NCBI RefSeq assembly: GCF_032062135.1
Contig: NC_092859.1
Span: 93,184,757-93,248,756 of the forward strand
Source: Pyxicephalus adspersus
Taxonomy: Eukaryota; Chordata; Amphibia; Anura; Pyxicephalidae
Direction: 5' to 3'
Length of the DNA: 64,000 nt
A program made the translations under genes and the position numbers. The notes below the pieces were generated by a model. The model saw only the letters and a program-made list of their open reading frames with translations. It was not told where the DNA came from and searched no databases. Below, in pieces: positions 1-12,099 of this stretch; the first letter of the stretch is position 1; each line of letters starts with the position of its first letter.

Positions 1-34
1 GAGTCACACTCGGGATTACCGCTAGGGAGGTTAA
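1..34. mobile_element. Terminal fragment of a TTAA-flanked repeat (piggyBac-like MITE)
   Basis: The window opens inside a repeat ending GCTAGGGAGG then TTAA (31-34). The end matches the right terminus of the element at 42369-42569 (GCTCAGGAGG then TTAA). The rest of the element lies before base 1. Confidence 0.6.
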
Positions 35-1138
35 GCAGCTGAGCTAATTTTTCCAATTTGTTAAATTTGCTTTTAACTTTCCAGGCTGTGCTTGTTCACA
101 ACTTAAATTAAATCATGTTATGATCATTGCTGCCTAGATTTTCTTTACATAATATTTGTAATAATCTCCTCATTGTTTGAGAATATTAGGCCCACTCAGT
201 TGCAGGTAGGTAAACTTCACCTGTTAATGAAATCTGATTGATCTCAGAAGCATCCTAAACATCCTAAATAGATGACAGATTAATGCCATCAACCCAAGCA
301 TGAAATAGATTCTTACCATCAATTCCTACATCATTAATGTTTCCTATAGTGATTTGAGTTTGTAAAAGGAAACATTGCAAATTTCAGGGATCAAGCTGGC
401 ACAGTTTGTGATAGAAGTGACACTTGAGTTCTGCAAAAAAGCAAAGTTTAACATATTGCTAGCCTAAAGGATAGGTATTCAACTTCTTCTTTTACAAGAG
501 GGAAGCAACAGGGTGACTTTAATTAAATTTCCTCTCCACATGAAGCCACAATGCTTGCCAGAGTAACACACTATACTATAGTAAATTGTAATTCTGTCCT
601 TAGCTCTCTTAATAGAGCTAGCATGAACAAGCTTAAAAATGTATGAAATAAAAACGCGGACCTTTTATAGTGCACACATGGTACTCATGAAATGGAAGTC
701 CTGATAATCCAGTTCCTGCTGGCAGAATGATAAAGCCCTTTTTTATTTATGTTTGAAGTAAATTTAGGGTTACCAAGGCTTCCTGTGTAGACTGCTGACC
801 AAACAGTTCTTGGAAAGCTTTACAGCACCCATTATTTCCCAATATTATGGTTGTAATCACAGGGGGTGGATTGTCATTATTTGTGACCCTTGTGGTGAAC
901 TTGCCAACACGAAAGCAGTTTCTGTTGTTTGATTCACACACAACTGCTGGAGAAAATACTTTGTACTGCACTCTGAGCCATCATGCAGTAATTGAGGAAC
1001 AATAAAAAATAGAGCTACAAATACACACAGGAATACACACAGAAAACAGAGAAACAAAACNAGAGATTTATTTGAAGAATATCCTGCGAATATTGTCCAA
1101 ATACCAAAGTACAATTTAAATATCAGCAATTATATCAT
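35..1138. other. Intergenic sequence, no gene seen
   Basis: AT-rich sequence downstream of dock4. Short open frames near 747-1129 have no recognisable similarity. One undetermined base (n) is at 1061. Confidence 0.6.
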
Positions 1139-1150
1139 ATATATTATATA

Positions 1151-1204
<54 letters not shown>
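1139..1204. repeat. TA microsatellite
   Basis: Nearly uninterrupted (TA)n of about 60 bp, preceded by imperfect TAT units. Confidence 0.95.
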
Positions 1205-1206
<2 letters not shown>

Positions 1207-1299
1207 TTGATATCAGCATTTAAAGAGCAGCAAACATAACAAATTGTGGATAATGAGTGTATTTTGCAAATAAGCCTACCTCCCCTTGAATTGCAGTTT

Positions 1300-1606
1300 G
1301 ATACTTAAAAAAAATGTAAAAAAAAAAAAATTAAAAAAAGAAAAAAATAACTAAAAAAACTTCCGCCACGCCCCCGATGCAACGGTTGCATGCACTATCA
1401 CCCCCGGGTGACCCATCAGATGCAAAGGGCGGCCGGAGGATGGAAGAGGACGGGCTTCGCAAAGAAGGATGCCGACGGACCAGGTAAGGCTCTATTTACT
1501 ATTGTTTTACATTGTTTTAGCTACATCAAGTGTGACTCGGGGTTACCGCTTTCAGTATCTTTTTTTTTACCCCGAGTCACACTCAGGGCTACTGCTGGGG
1601 AGGTTT
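1300..1606. mobile_element. 5'-truncated member of the TTAA-flanked repeat family
   Basis: An A-rich stretch (about 1308-1360) is followed by a CpG-rich core (CCGCCACGCCCCCGATGC, GGCGGCCGGAGGA) and an end reading CCGAGTCACACTC, then GCTGGGGAGG. The same end occurs at 1-34. I remember this order (A-rich middle, CpG-rich core, GGAGGTTAA end) from ranoid frog genomes. The left terminus is not visible. GC content differs sharply from the surroundings. Confidence 0.55.
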
Positions 1607-1609
1607 TTA

Positions 1610-4600
1610 TGGCTCATCATGTTTGTATACGGCTACATACTGCAGAGGAATAATGGGAGCAATGTTTTTAAAGGGGGTGCACTTTATCCACAGTACAATA
1701 AACTTATTAAATGAGAACAAGGGCTACTTACCTGCCTCAGTGTTGCAACCCTTGATCCAAGACCTGAGAAAAGTACCCATCAAGTTTCTTAGCAATTGGC
1801 CACAAAGTAAAATAAAACACTGAATTTCATTAGAGTTTACATTCTATAGTTGGAATCTTCCAGGTCCAACTAAAGCACAACATGCCCAATTTTACTCTTG
1901 GTAAGACAATTCCAGCGCTATTTCGATAGTATTAATTTGTGATAAAAAAAATCTCTTTCACCGTCCTAAATGGTAATGGTTTTCTCATTGGCTCCAGTGT
2001 TCATTACCTTGTCCAAGTATGTAGGGTGTACTGGGAGGGTTTCATGCAGTCTTGGCACATCTGTCTGGTTTCAAATGTAACTACATCCTGAATATGCTGT
2101 ACATTAGACTGGGATGTGTACGATTTAGTGGGAGAGAGTAGACAGGGATAGGTGTGGTCTAGCACATGGTTAAAATAATGTCTCTGCTGAAGGAGTGGGA
2201 GAATGTTTACTTCCATTGCGGTTCATTTCATCAATGCATATTAAAATCTTACTTTAGATAAGGTTATTAACATACTTAAACTGTTAAATTAACACTTCTG
2301 TTTAATTTCTCCTGTTGGAGCATATTGTACCAGTTTTTTTTTGTGCCTTCCTCTGGATCAACCATGTCTTACGGATTTTATATCTGGGATATGTTTATTT
2401 CCCTAGTAGTTGAACTTGATGGACTTATGTCTTTTTTCAACCTGACTTACTATGTAACACCTTTTAAAATGACAGGGCATCTTTCCTCATTCCCTAGTAG
2501 AAAATTATTTAATGAATAAGCAGATTAATATAATATGTTAAGGCATACGAGGAAAAGAGAATACCCTATATGTCAAGTTTATATTGCTGTGTGTGTCCTC
2601 ACTAGGATGTTTTATTTCTTTTGATTGTCCTTTACCCAATTTCACTAGGGAAAATGAGAGAAAATTGAACACTTTGGTTTCTGTTTAAAAAACAGGCAAT
2701 CTGACATTCCCTCAACCATTGCAAGATTGGAATCGGTTACTGGTATTGAAAGAGGTTGATCTGGAAATTTTTCAACAGTAAATGTCTGATTCCTTGTTTT
2801 ATAAATGGAGCCCATTGAGTTATATCAGATCAATACGTAAGGAAAACCCTTAAACAGCCAATTGCATTTTTAGGACAGGAAGTGAAGAGAAATCTCACTA
2901 GCAGGGTAAAGACAACAAAAAATAACCTGATGGGGGTTTATACCAAACGCATACTTTAAAACCAAAATGTAGACAAAATAAAATGCTGAACAACAGATCC
3001 AAACTCTGGAATCAGAATTATAAGATGAATGATATAAGGCTACATGCTGCCTGAAAAGCAATTTACCTAATCTGTAATTAAGAATTGTAAGATGATCAGG
3101 CAAACAAAAGGCAAGGCACATTTGCAAATTCTTGTCTCTTTTACTACACTTTACATATCATTATTGCTGTTTATGTGGCTTTTTTCACAGATCTGATACC
3201 AATGTACAAACTAATAAAACTAAAAACCATCTCAAACTAAAGAATTATTTTTCAAGGTTCTCACCAAAAGTTGCATTAGAGGTTTTTCATTCTGTAAAAT
3301 CTTTAATATGAACTACTGTTAGGCAAAGGCATTACTAATAAAGTGCCAGTAATAGGTTCTTTCATGCCAATGTGCACAACCTCATTGACAATGGTAGTGA
3401 AGCCTTTCATGAACAATGTTTATTGTAAAAATCTCAGCATTATTTATAGATCTTCTTTCTCCCCATGTTTGTTTTAAAAATACAGTGTTGACTGGTTAAA
3501 TGAGTAGTACACAGTCATAAGCGGCTTAGTTCTCAGTTTTATCAGAAAAAAATGGCCATAATCTATGATTAAAGGAAAGTATAATGAGCATCACGGAACA
3601 TTTATCAGCTTTGTGATAATCCCTAGCACAACTGTTCCAAGCAGGGGAAAGTGGCTGTTAAGGATGAACGATTAATTGGACCACACAGAAGTGTATAGAA
3701 AAAGGATATGTATTAATAGCCCATCTGATATAACTGTCTAGCTTTCAGTGCATTGTTATGTTCATACCTTCAGTTTCTTTATCATAAAATGTGAAATATA
3801 CTCTTCAGTTTGATTGTTTGAAAGATTTACCATGTCATTGTCTTGTTAGATAGTCCTTATTCAAAATACAACACCCTAAACTTCTTTAGTATTTGAACCA
3901 CAGAGAGTTGGGGGCAGTGAAAATATAAAGGTTGCAATTGGACCATCAGACGTACTAATAAATTGTTTGCCACATCCTCATCCAGATAGACATGTGGATT
4001 GTAACTTAATTCATCGTTATCATTTGTCTTTAATTCAATATTATAATATTGTCATTGGTACACTGAAGTTGAGATCAGAGGGGCATTTTGAATAGTAAAG
4101 AAAAGTAGTTATTTTTTGGGCTTTTCTGGGACATTAGTACTATGAAGAAGGAGCATCAAAAAAAGGTGGTGAAAATGCCTCAAAAGTTGCATTTGTGAAA
4201 GATTTTGTGAAAATACAACCCATTAAAAAAAAATCTTTTTTTTCTATTGAATTTAACATTCTACAAAAGCCTTGTCTAGGACTAAAGGATGAGTTACCTG
4301 CAGGCAGACAGGTAACTTGCATTTTACCAAAAGTCTCAGTGATGGCAGCATACATATTTTTTCCAATTCTTTTAAGATTCAGAATATGAATGGAAGGTAC
4401 CCACACTTTAGTTTGACTAGTGGTGCTGCTATAATTGCTGTTTGTGGGTTGCAGCCTGCCTTTATAGTTCTATCCTCAAGAATGACAGGCATCCCGAAGA
4501 AGACCTTTTCAACTTGTCCAATACATGAGGACACCGCCTGCACCAGCTTTCAGAATTATGAAAAATAATTAGCTATTCTAGAAGCACAGAATATAACTGG

Positions 4601-6310
4601 GTTTTAAAGTTTTAAAGTGGAGATAACAGGGACTGCTTACCCAGGGAATTTTCCTGGTTTTTTTAGGTAAAAATAAGTACAATGGTTTAAATTAGGGTTG
4701 GTTTATATTCAAGTACATACAGTATTTATTGTTTGCAAGTGATATAAAATTGAGCAAACCATTACATTATGTAACTAAGTTTCCTTTTTAAAAGGTTTAG
4801 ACCCCTTTAATTCATTTTATGCAATATAAGTTATATCTGTATCTAGTTAAATCTAATAAGGATTTGGCATTTGAAGTTAATTCCATTAGGGGGTAGATAG
4901 AATAATGAACTAAAGAAATAAGCTGGAAAAACGTTCTACATTTTTTAACGAAGCAAACTATAGAATTACAGCTCCAGAAAAAAGCCTATGTTGGACCATT
5001 AGTAGGATTTTCATAACTGGTCCAAGTTTAACAACCTGAAAAAGAAAGAAATTTCAGTCAATGACTGAACTGGAAAAAATTATATTTAAGCACTTATAGA
5101 GAATGTGACTAGTCTGAGAACAGAAAGTGGCCTGTGCTTTAAACTTAAACTAGGTTACAATTATTTTCCCTAGAAATGTTAACCACTTTAGCTCTCTCAC
5201 ACTAATATTTGCTAAAAACCTTTGGGAGAAAGGGGTTAGTTAGGGATGATTACAGCTACCTAACATTACCATTTTATTTTTTTCCAAGGTTGCTTTAACT
5301 AACTAAAATGCCAATCAAAGGTCACCTCTTTCACGCACACAAAGCATCAGGTTAAGTACATATTTATTTTGCCTTTCACACAGGTTGTCCTTCTTTATCT
5401 CCCAGTCTCTTTTTCACATGCTCCTTTAATCCATTATAATATCTATGTACTGTCTTTTTATTCCATCCAATGCAATGTCCTTTAAGTCTTAGTATCATTA
5501 TTCCCCCTTAAGTTGTATTTTTTTTGCCTAATGCATCCTGACCATGCTGTATTTTCAGGTGCTTTTAATTTTACCATCAACAGGGCCTCTGTTTGCTTAT
5601 AAAAGCCATTTTTTTCCCTTGTCTGATTGACACATAGCATATCACTTCCAGGTTTAGTTGCCCTAGGATGACATCACTTCTGGATGATGTCTAGGGGTGA
5701 GGCTCTGACTTTTGGCAAGCACCATCCTTGCAATTAATTGTCACACTAAGTCTTTAGTCAGGGCACCTATTCCAAAACATTTTTGCATTAAGAATGTTTT
5801 TTTTTACTCTATTTTTGATTGACCAATCCTTTTGCCTTCTTAAGGTTTGCATTCACTTCTAGCCTAGCCAATATTTGCATATATTTTACTACAGCTCAGC
5901 ATCAATATTTTTTTATTGTCTACGTGTTTATTAGTGTAAGTTACTATGCCTAAAAAGACCAGTTTTCAGACTGGTCACAAGTGCACAAATCATCTGCAAC
6001 TCAACTTTAAAAGCACATTTTTTTTTCTTTCAACTTTGTCATGACAAAAATGGAATCTTTTATTGATGATGCATGCTCCACTTGTTGCTCTTTTTAGTGA
6101 GTTTTTGCATGTAAAAATGTGTGTGCATAATAAGCCGTTCTACCCCTGATATTTACATGCTTGTTTGAGGTCAATACTTACTCAAGTCAAGTTCAATATT
6201 AAAATCATTCACATCCATTAAAGCCCTGGAGCCCAAACTTAACAAACATGTCAGCAAATGAAGATTCTATACTTCTCAGTGTGAACAGTTTGTTGGACAA
6301 AAGAGACAAC
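1610..6310. other. Intergenic sequence downstream of dock4, no gene seen
   Basis: About 4.7 kb of AT-rich sequence. In mammals the next gene on this side is IMMP2L; I looked for its peptide and found no match. All open frames here are short and lack splice or codon evidence. Confidence 0.55.
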
Positions 6311-6333
6311 AAGGTAAATATTAATCAAGTAAC

Positions 6334-6339
6334 TTTATT
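6334..6339 (-). promoter_or_regulatory. dock4: Candidate distal polyadenylation signal AATAAA for dock4
   Basis: On the minus strand GAAATAAAGTTACTTGATT is followed by CTTGTTGTCTCTTTTGTCC, a GT/T-rich downstream element at the expected distance. This is the best-formed signal between the stop codon and the window start. Confidence 0.5.
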
Positions 6340-7187
6340 TCACTTTGTTCCATTGTTGCACCAACTAATATGAACATCTGATAAAAAGATCATCATAATA
6401 GTTATCTTGCATGAATGAGGCCAGTAATACACGCATATATTAAATTGAACAATTCTGCTGGTTGCCCAGAATAGAAAATGACTGCAGAAAAGAAAAACAC
6501 TGCTTTTTTTTACCAAGGTCAAACACTGTACAACAAACCAACTAATCTACACAGATAACTCAGAAAAGCCTGTTATGTTATAATGGCAAACTGATCTGAA
6601 GGCAATGCATCTTTATACAAGTTTACGTATATGCAAACATATACATACAAACATAATTCTTCTTGCCTCTCATCTCATAAAATAGGTTAAAAACACAACA
6701 CTGTATTTTATAGTCCAAAAGCCACAACCAATTCTAAAAATTTTAAACTGCAAAAATGCCCAGTACAAAGCTAACATTACTATCATTCTTTAAGTAGAGT
6801 CTGTTTTCTTTACTAAAACATAAATATTTTTTACCATATATTTTCTTCTGACATTCAAAACTGTAGTCAATATGGCTGAATTATTATTTAAAAAGCATGT
6901 ATGTACAAATAGTGTTTAATACATAAAGTATTTGGCATATTATCACAATCGTACTGCATATGCAAGCCCGTTCATTTGTTTTTCAGTGGAATATCTTACT
7001 AAAGTTAACCAGTTATGTACAAAAATACTTCAACTTTTACTATAGAAAAATGTCATCACCTGCTAGCAATTTTCTTGGGAAAATATATTAAAAAAAGCGG
7101 TCAATCTCTTTCAATCAGACAGGTTGTAAATGCAATATACACACTTTACCGAAAAAATCAGCTTTCCAGCTAAAAACAGGAAAATAG

Positions 7188-7198
7188 TTTATTTTATT
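7188..7198 (-). promoter_or_regulatory. dock4: Alternative polyadenylation signals (two overlapping AATAAA)
   Basis: The minus strand reads CAATAAAATAAAC, two overlapping hexamers. They could give a 3' UTR about 0.9 kb shorter. No strong GT-rich element follows, so this is a weaker candidate than 6334. Confidence 0.25.
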
Positions 7199-10100
7199 GA
7201 TTGGACAGGATGGTATAAATGCATATTCTGTGAAATGCCACAAACATCAAGACATAAGAACAATGAAAGCAATTGTGTAAGGTGCTTTGTTCTTGATGGA
7301 AATGTAAAATTGTGTGCTGGAACAGGTGGCATGTCTGTCTGCTAAGGACATAAAAGTAATTCACTGAAACAGTAAAAATATACTATACCCATATTTCTAG
7401 GGAAAAATGACAGTGGGACAAAACACAAACTGAATCTAAAAGTGCAATCTAAAACTCTCCTAAGGCCCTATACACGACCATATAGAAAGCAATGGGCTGC
7501 ACTTTAAAGGAATGTGAGGAAAATATACCAGCATTGAAGTCTGCAATAAATTAGATGCTGTGCACCACTTACACTGGACAAAATGCTTAAATTTGTTGAG
7601 CGCCGTGGCTCAACATCCTACTCTTAAAATGGCCACAGGTTGGGGGTGCATAAAGGTGATCCGCTTATATCATACCACTTTGCTGACCCCTTCATTTTTT
7701 TATTTTTTATGCTGGTTTTTAATGTTATTATGTTGGGACAAATGGTGGATCGTTATGACAAATGTTATGAATTGTAATAAATGTTAACAATTTGTGATGC
7801 CAATTAAAGAAAGTTCAGTGTACAAAATGCAGATGTAACCATCTCAAAGTAGTTTGGATAGTGGCCAATGAGAAGACACCGGGTATATAACTACTTACTT
7901 TTACAATATCTTGTGCACATAAAAATCAATAGGTTCCCCTGGTATTTTCCTCATACTACTTTCCCCAAAGCAGCAAAGAAGAAGACTAAAGAGATTATTT
8001 GACACTAATGCAAAGACTGTATATAAGCACCCACTTTCACACAAATCTTTTAGCAAAATCATGCACCCTAGGACTAAGGTTAATGTGAGGGATTTAAATC
8101 TCCAGCTACTCAGAGGTAAAACTGCTTCTTGACATTCACCTCATTTGCAGAACTCTGAAATCAATGTGCTGCTAATGTGACTGTAAACAAGTAGTTATGG
8201 ACCACAAAAGCAAGAGATTAAAACTTCCCAAGCAGCTTTAGCACAAACAAAATAATAGCTACAGTCTAAGCTAAAGCTAGATTCAATAATACAGTGTCTG
8301 CTAGATAATAGTTCAGTAAGTAGTTGTCCAGGATCAGTTGTGTCACTGATGCCTAGTAGAAGATTGTGTAAATGATGTTCAGTAGACAACTACTGTTTCA
8401 GTTAGTAATGACTATAAAGAATGTGTAAAGGGTAAAAATAAAGAATTTATCAGATGAGTGACTGCATTTCTTTTTATTGTTTAATATCAACGTATTAAAC
8501 AATATTTTATCCAAACGTACATGTTTAAATATTATTGCTTCGAAAAAAACAAGTCTTACCCTGGGTGGGTTATTGTTGCATTGCTAAGAATACCTGACAC
8601 ATTATTACAAAGCACTCAATCTAACAGCTCCAACGCTTACCAAAAAATATAAACTGCAGAGAAATAAAGTTCTCTGGGTAGAATAAATCATGTCCACCTT
8701 GTTTTACCACTACCAACCTATAGAAAAATAGAGTGAAAACTAATCCTACATTAAAAAATTATTAATCTTGCGATCAGTAAATCTTTTCTGCAGTTTCCAC
8801 ATGTTGTATTTTCCACATCAGTTCAATTATGTATGTTATTTAAGAAATCTTAGTAGACTTAATTCTTGGTAACATTTAATTGTATATATTGTGATCATTT
8901 GTGATTATGTTTTCATTTTGGCAATAAAGTAATGTAATCTTGTGGTTGATCCACAACCTACAGTAGACAAAGTCAGAGATCAAGCAGTTAAAATGTGATT
9001 TATACAGTGTGTTGTATACCATATGTATTGCAAATATATTACTGTGCCAATGCCCCGAGACATCAGGCCTTGTTTATACTGTACTACGACAGCAGGTAAA
9101 ACTCATTGAGTGGTAAAAGTTAAAACATAGAAGATTTTTTTATATTGCTTAGGGCAGTCAATAGGAAATGACACCATATCTGGATTTAGTATATTGTGAC
9201 TACCACGGTGCTTCCATAGAAAACATATAAAAGTCATAGTGTATGTATGACAGGGCTGCAAAAAGGGATTGAATGCAAGGCACTTGTAACAATGGGTCAA
9301 AATTTAGAACAAATTCTAATGTTATATAGTGAATAGAAACAATATTACAGGTAGCCTTCAAACTAATACACGGGGATAGTACACTCAGGTGGTTTATCGC
9401 TGTTGTTTAAAGTTGAACTCCAGGCAACAGATACAAAATACACTTGACATACCTATTTATGCTTTTACTTTCCAAAAACTAATAAGCCAAACTAAATATC
9501 CCCTCTGAGCCCGACTTAAGAGCTAGCCAATTGTAGACTATTGCAATTAGACTAGTATTTATGTTCAAGCTATGTCAATTTTCTGTGTTGCTGTTCAATA
9601 AACAAGAATGAGGCCAATTATTTTCCTAGACACAAGGAGTGGCAACGCTTAAACAGAAAATATTGGTGTCCCTTTCCTGGGCTGGTGGAGTTCAAGGGAT
9701 GTGTGAACCTCTTGGTTGACTAAACAGAATGACCAATTCCTTGGCAGGTGAAATAGTATTATGATTATATAAAATTGTTATTGGAAATGTGAATATGCTA
9801 TACAGTCAATGTTATCTGCACATAATTCACCTAATTTTATGTGAAGTGAAGTGGATTGTGGTGGGTCAGCTTGGGATATATCCTATACTGTCCTGGCTGG
9901 TAAATTCTGAATGGCAGCTTTATGTTGTTGCAGTGTGCATTAGGGATTTCCAAATTTTTTAAATAAACCCATTAATGTTTATGGTCAAATTTAGGCAACC
10001 ACTTAAACAGCCCCTGTTCTGTATCACCATACCCACTGCATTACTTTCCTGAAAAGGTGCAACAACAAAAAAAGACTCAGAAGCTTTATCCATGCTGTGG

Positions 10101-10380
10101 TAAACACAACAGATAAAAAACTACTGATGTATAGAAAATGTTTAAATATTTTACAATTCACGTAAAATGCAAAATCTGTCAAGGTATCTCTTTTTAACAA
10201 AGCAAATTTTCAGTTTAAAAGTACATTCAAATCTAAAAAAAAAGTCTTGTAAATATGATAGTGAGAAATCTGCTATCCTTTCAAACTAAAGCTTTAAATG
10301 GCAAAGTCAATTTTTTTTTATAGGAATGCTGTCCAAAAGATTTTGCATTCTGCATTTGCATTCTGTGGTTAATGTCTTTG

Positions 10381-10561
10381 GGCCTGATTTATTAAAGCTC
10401 TCCAAGGCTGGAGAGGATACACTTTCATCAGTAAAGCTGGGTGATCCAGCAAATCTGGAAAAGATCTGGTGCAGGATTGAAAGCATTTGTTAACAAAAAG
10501 CAAATGACCATACATGAAAGTGTATCCTGTCCAGCCTTGGTGAGTTTTAATAAATCAGGCG
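10381..10561. mobile_element. Palindromic MITE, copy 1, inside the proposed 3' UTR
   Basis: The left arm begins GGCCTGATTTATTAAAGC and continues into CTCCAAGGCTGGAGAGGAT; the right arm is its imperfect reverse complement, ending TTTTAATAAATCAGGC. A CTTTG duplication flanks it (10376-10380 and 10562-10566). No coding capacity. This family is very common in ranoid frogs from memory. Confidence 0.8.
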
Positions 10562-11676
10562 CTTTGTTTGCCACAAGATATTGGCCTGTATGTGTCAGAG
10601 GGGATAGACATTGCTGGTTTAGGAAATCCATAAAATCATAGCTAAAAATAAGTGGCAAACTGGGAAGTGTCATTCTTGATTCATCTAAATCTAGCCCATT
10701 GTTTAAAACAAAGGATTAACTTCAATCATTTAAAATATAAAGCTAAACAAACATATGAGAGAATAATTTGCATTACCAAACAACTAAAGCAACTTAAAAG
10801 TCGTATTTACTAAAACAAAGACAAATGGGCATTGTGTAAAATGAAATGACGGCAGCATTGAAACATGCATTCATTAGAAATGTGCTTTTCCTGCTCTGAC
10901 CAATGGATCGCCTCTTGATGCATGCAATTATTAGACCTCATCCCTCATGTTAATAAAGCAAAAACATTTTCTCTGCATATACAAAATTCACAAAATATGG
11001 AAGATAAATTATCGCAACTGATCAGAAAACTATATACATAATACATATACAAGTTAAAATCCCTTATTAATTTAGGAAAAATGAAAGACAGAATGCAATG
11101 TTTATAAAAACAAACAGAAAAGCAATATATTAATTGGGACATTAAAATAAAACCTATAATATAGAATTAAAGTTAGCATATATAACAAATATGGAATTGA
11201 TGGCTGACTTAAAAGTTAAAACATTAAGTATCTTCTTAAATTAAAAAAAACAAATCTACTCTTCAAATAAAAGCTTAATATATATATATATATTTATAAA
11301 AAAAACAATAAAGAAAGAACCCAGTTATAAATCAACATGATATTTCATGACTTTGTAATACAGAAACGGCGCTTATTAACAGGTTGTATGTGCTTTTCTG
11401 TTTCTATCTGACCAAAAAGTGCCTTTTTGTCAAGTTAATCCTGAATTATTACCACTATAATATTGTGCAAAACAATAAGAAAAAAAAACAAAAAGCTTTA
11501 CTTCCTTAATTAAGGGAAACAAATAGTAAACAATTAAAGTGCCCACACTTTCATTAAGTGTATATACCCATTCTGCAGCTGTCTCAACAAAGGACTTCTA
11601 GAAGTTATTTTTTTCTAGCAAAAAAAAAAAAAAGACAAAGACAGTTTATTCACAGCAAAAAGAAATAGTAATTGTG

Positions 11677-12099
11677 TTACAACTGTGACACTTTCCGTGG
11701 AAAAGGCCTTGGCCGTGGCAGCGGATCAGTCCTTTTGCCATTTTCCAGGCTTGTTGGACGTACTGGGCCTGGTTTGGGTGGTAAAGCTGGAGGATCAATA
11801 GGGGCAGGTATGGAAAGACACTGAGGTACAGGGACAGGTCTCCTCAAAGTTCGTTCATACACGCTGTAAGGGGGTGGAGTCTTGTTCTCTTTTCTAGTTG
11901 GCTCCTCCGATATACCATAACTGGAAGTAGTTACTGTTTGATCAAAGATCTGACTTTCAAAACCTGACATCTCAGAAATGCTGCAACGACTTAAAGAAGA
12001 AATGCCACTACTGCAGCTTCCTGACAGCACTGGAGAATTAGACATTATGCTTGATGGATGGCAGTCCACAGGAGATGGAGTAAAGGACTGCATCGAGCC
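11677..12099 (-). CDS. dock4: dock4 last coding exon, Pro-rich C-terminus, residues 952-1091 and stop
   Basis: Begins GSMQSFTPSPV after a TTACAG acceptor and ends PRPFPRKVSQL followed by TAA (11677-11679). It includes SNSPVLSGS, the PPxY-type motif TPPPYSVYERTLRRPVPVP and PPALPPKPGP. These are candidate ligands for WW and SH3 domains. The open frame extends a few codons upstream of the acceptor, with an ATG, but phase and DOCK4 similarity put the exon boundary at 12099. From memory, mammalian DOCK4 has a PVPV repeat in this exon that is absent here. Confidence 0.98.
   Translation of the reverse strand, partial: GSMQSFTPSPVDCHPSSIMSNSPVLSGSCSSGISSLSRCSISEMSGFESQIFDQTVTTSSYGISEEPTRKENKTPPPYSVYERTLRRPVPVPQCLSIPAPIDPPALPPKPGPVRPTSLENGKRTDPLPRPRPFPRKVSQL

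Larger units (their letters stand above)
6315..11676 (-). other. dock4: Proposed dock4 3' UTR (5.4 kb)
   Basis: The region starts at the base after the stop codon. It has no supported reading frame, few transposons apart from one MITE (10381-10561), and several AATAAA signals on the minus strand. The best end is the AATAAA at 6334-6339, followed within 20-35 bases by GT-rich sequence. Three Pumilio-type TGTANATA sites occur on the sense strand (6900-6907, 7014-7021, 11031-11038). The exact end is inference; shorter forms ending near 7188-7198 or 8472-8477 are possible. Confidence 0.45.

Noticed and set aside
1..6310. IMMP2L, the expected downstream neighbour
   Set aside because: None of its conserved signal-peptidase blocks could be found. 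In mammals it starts much further away.
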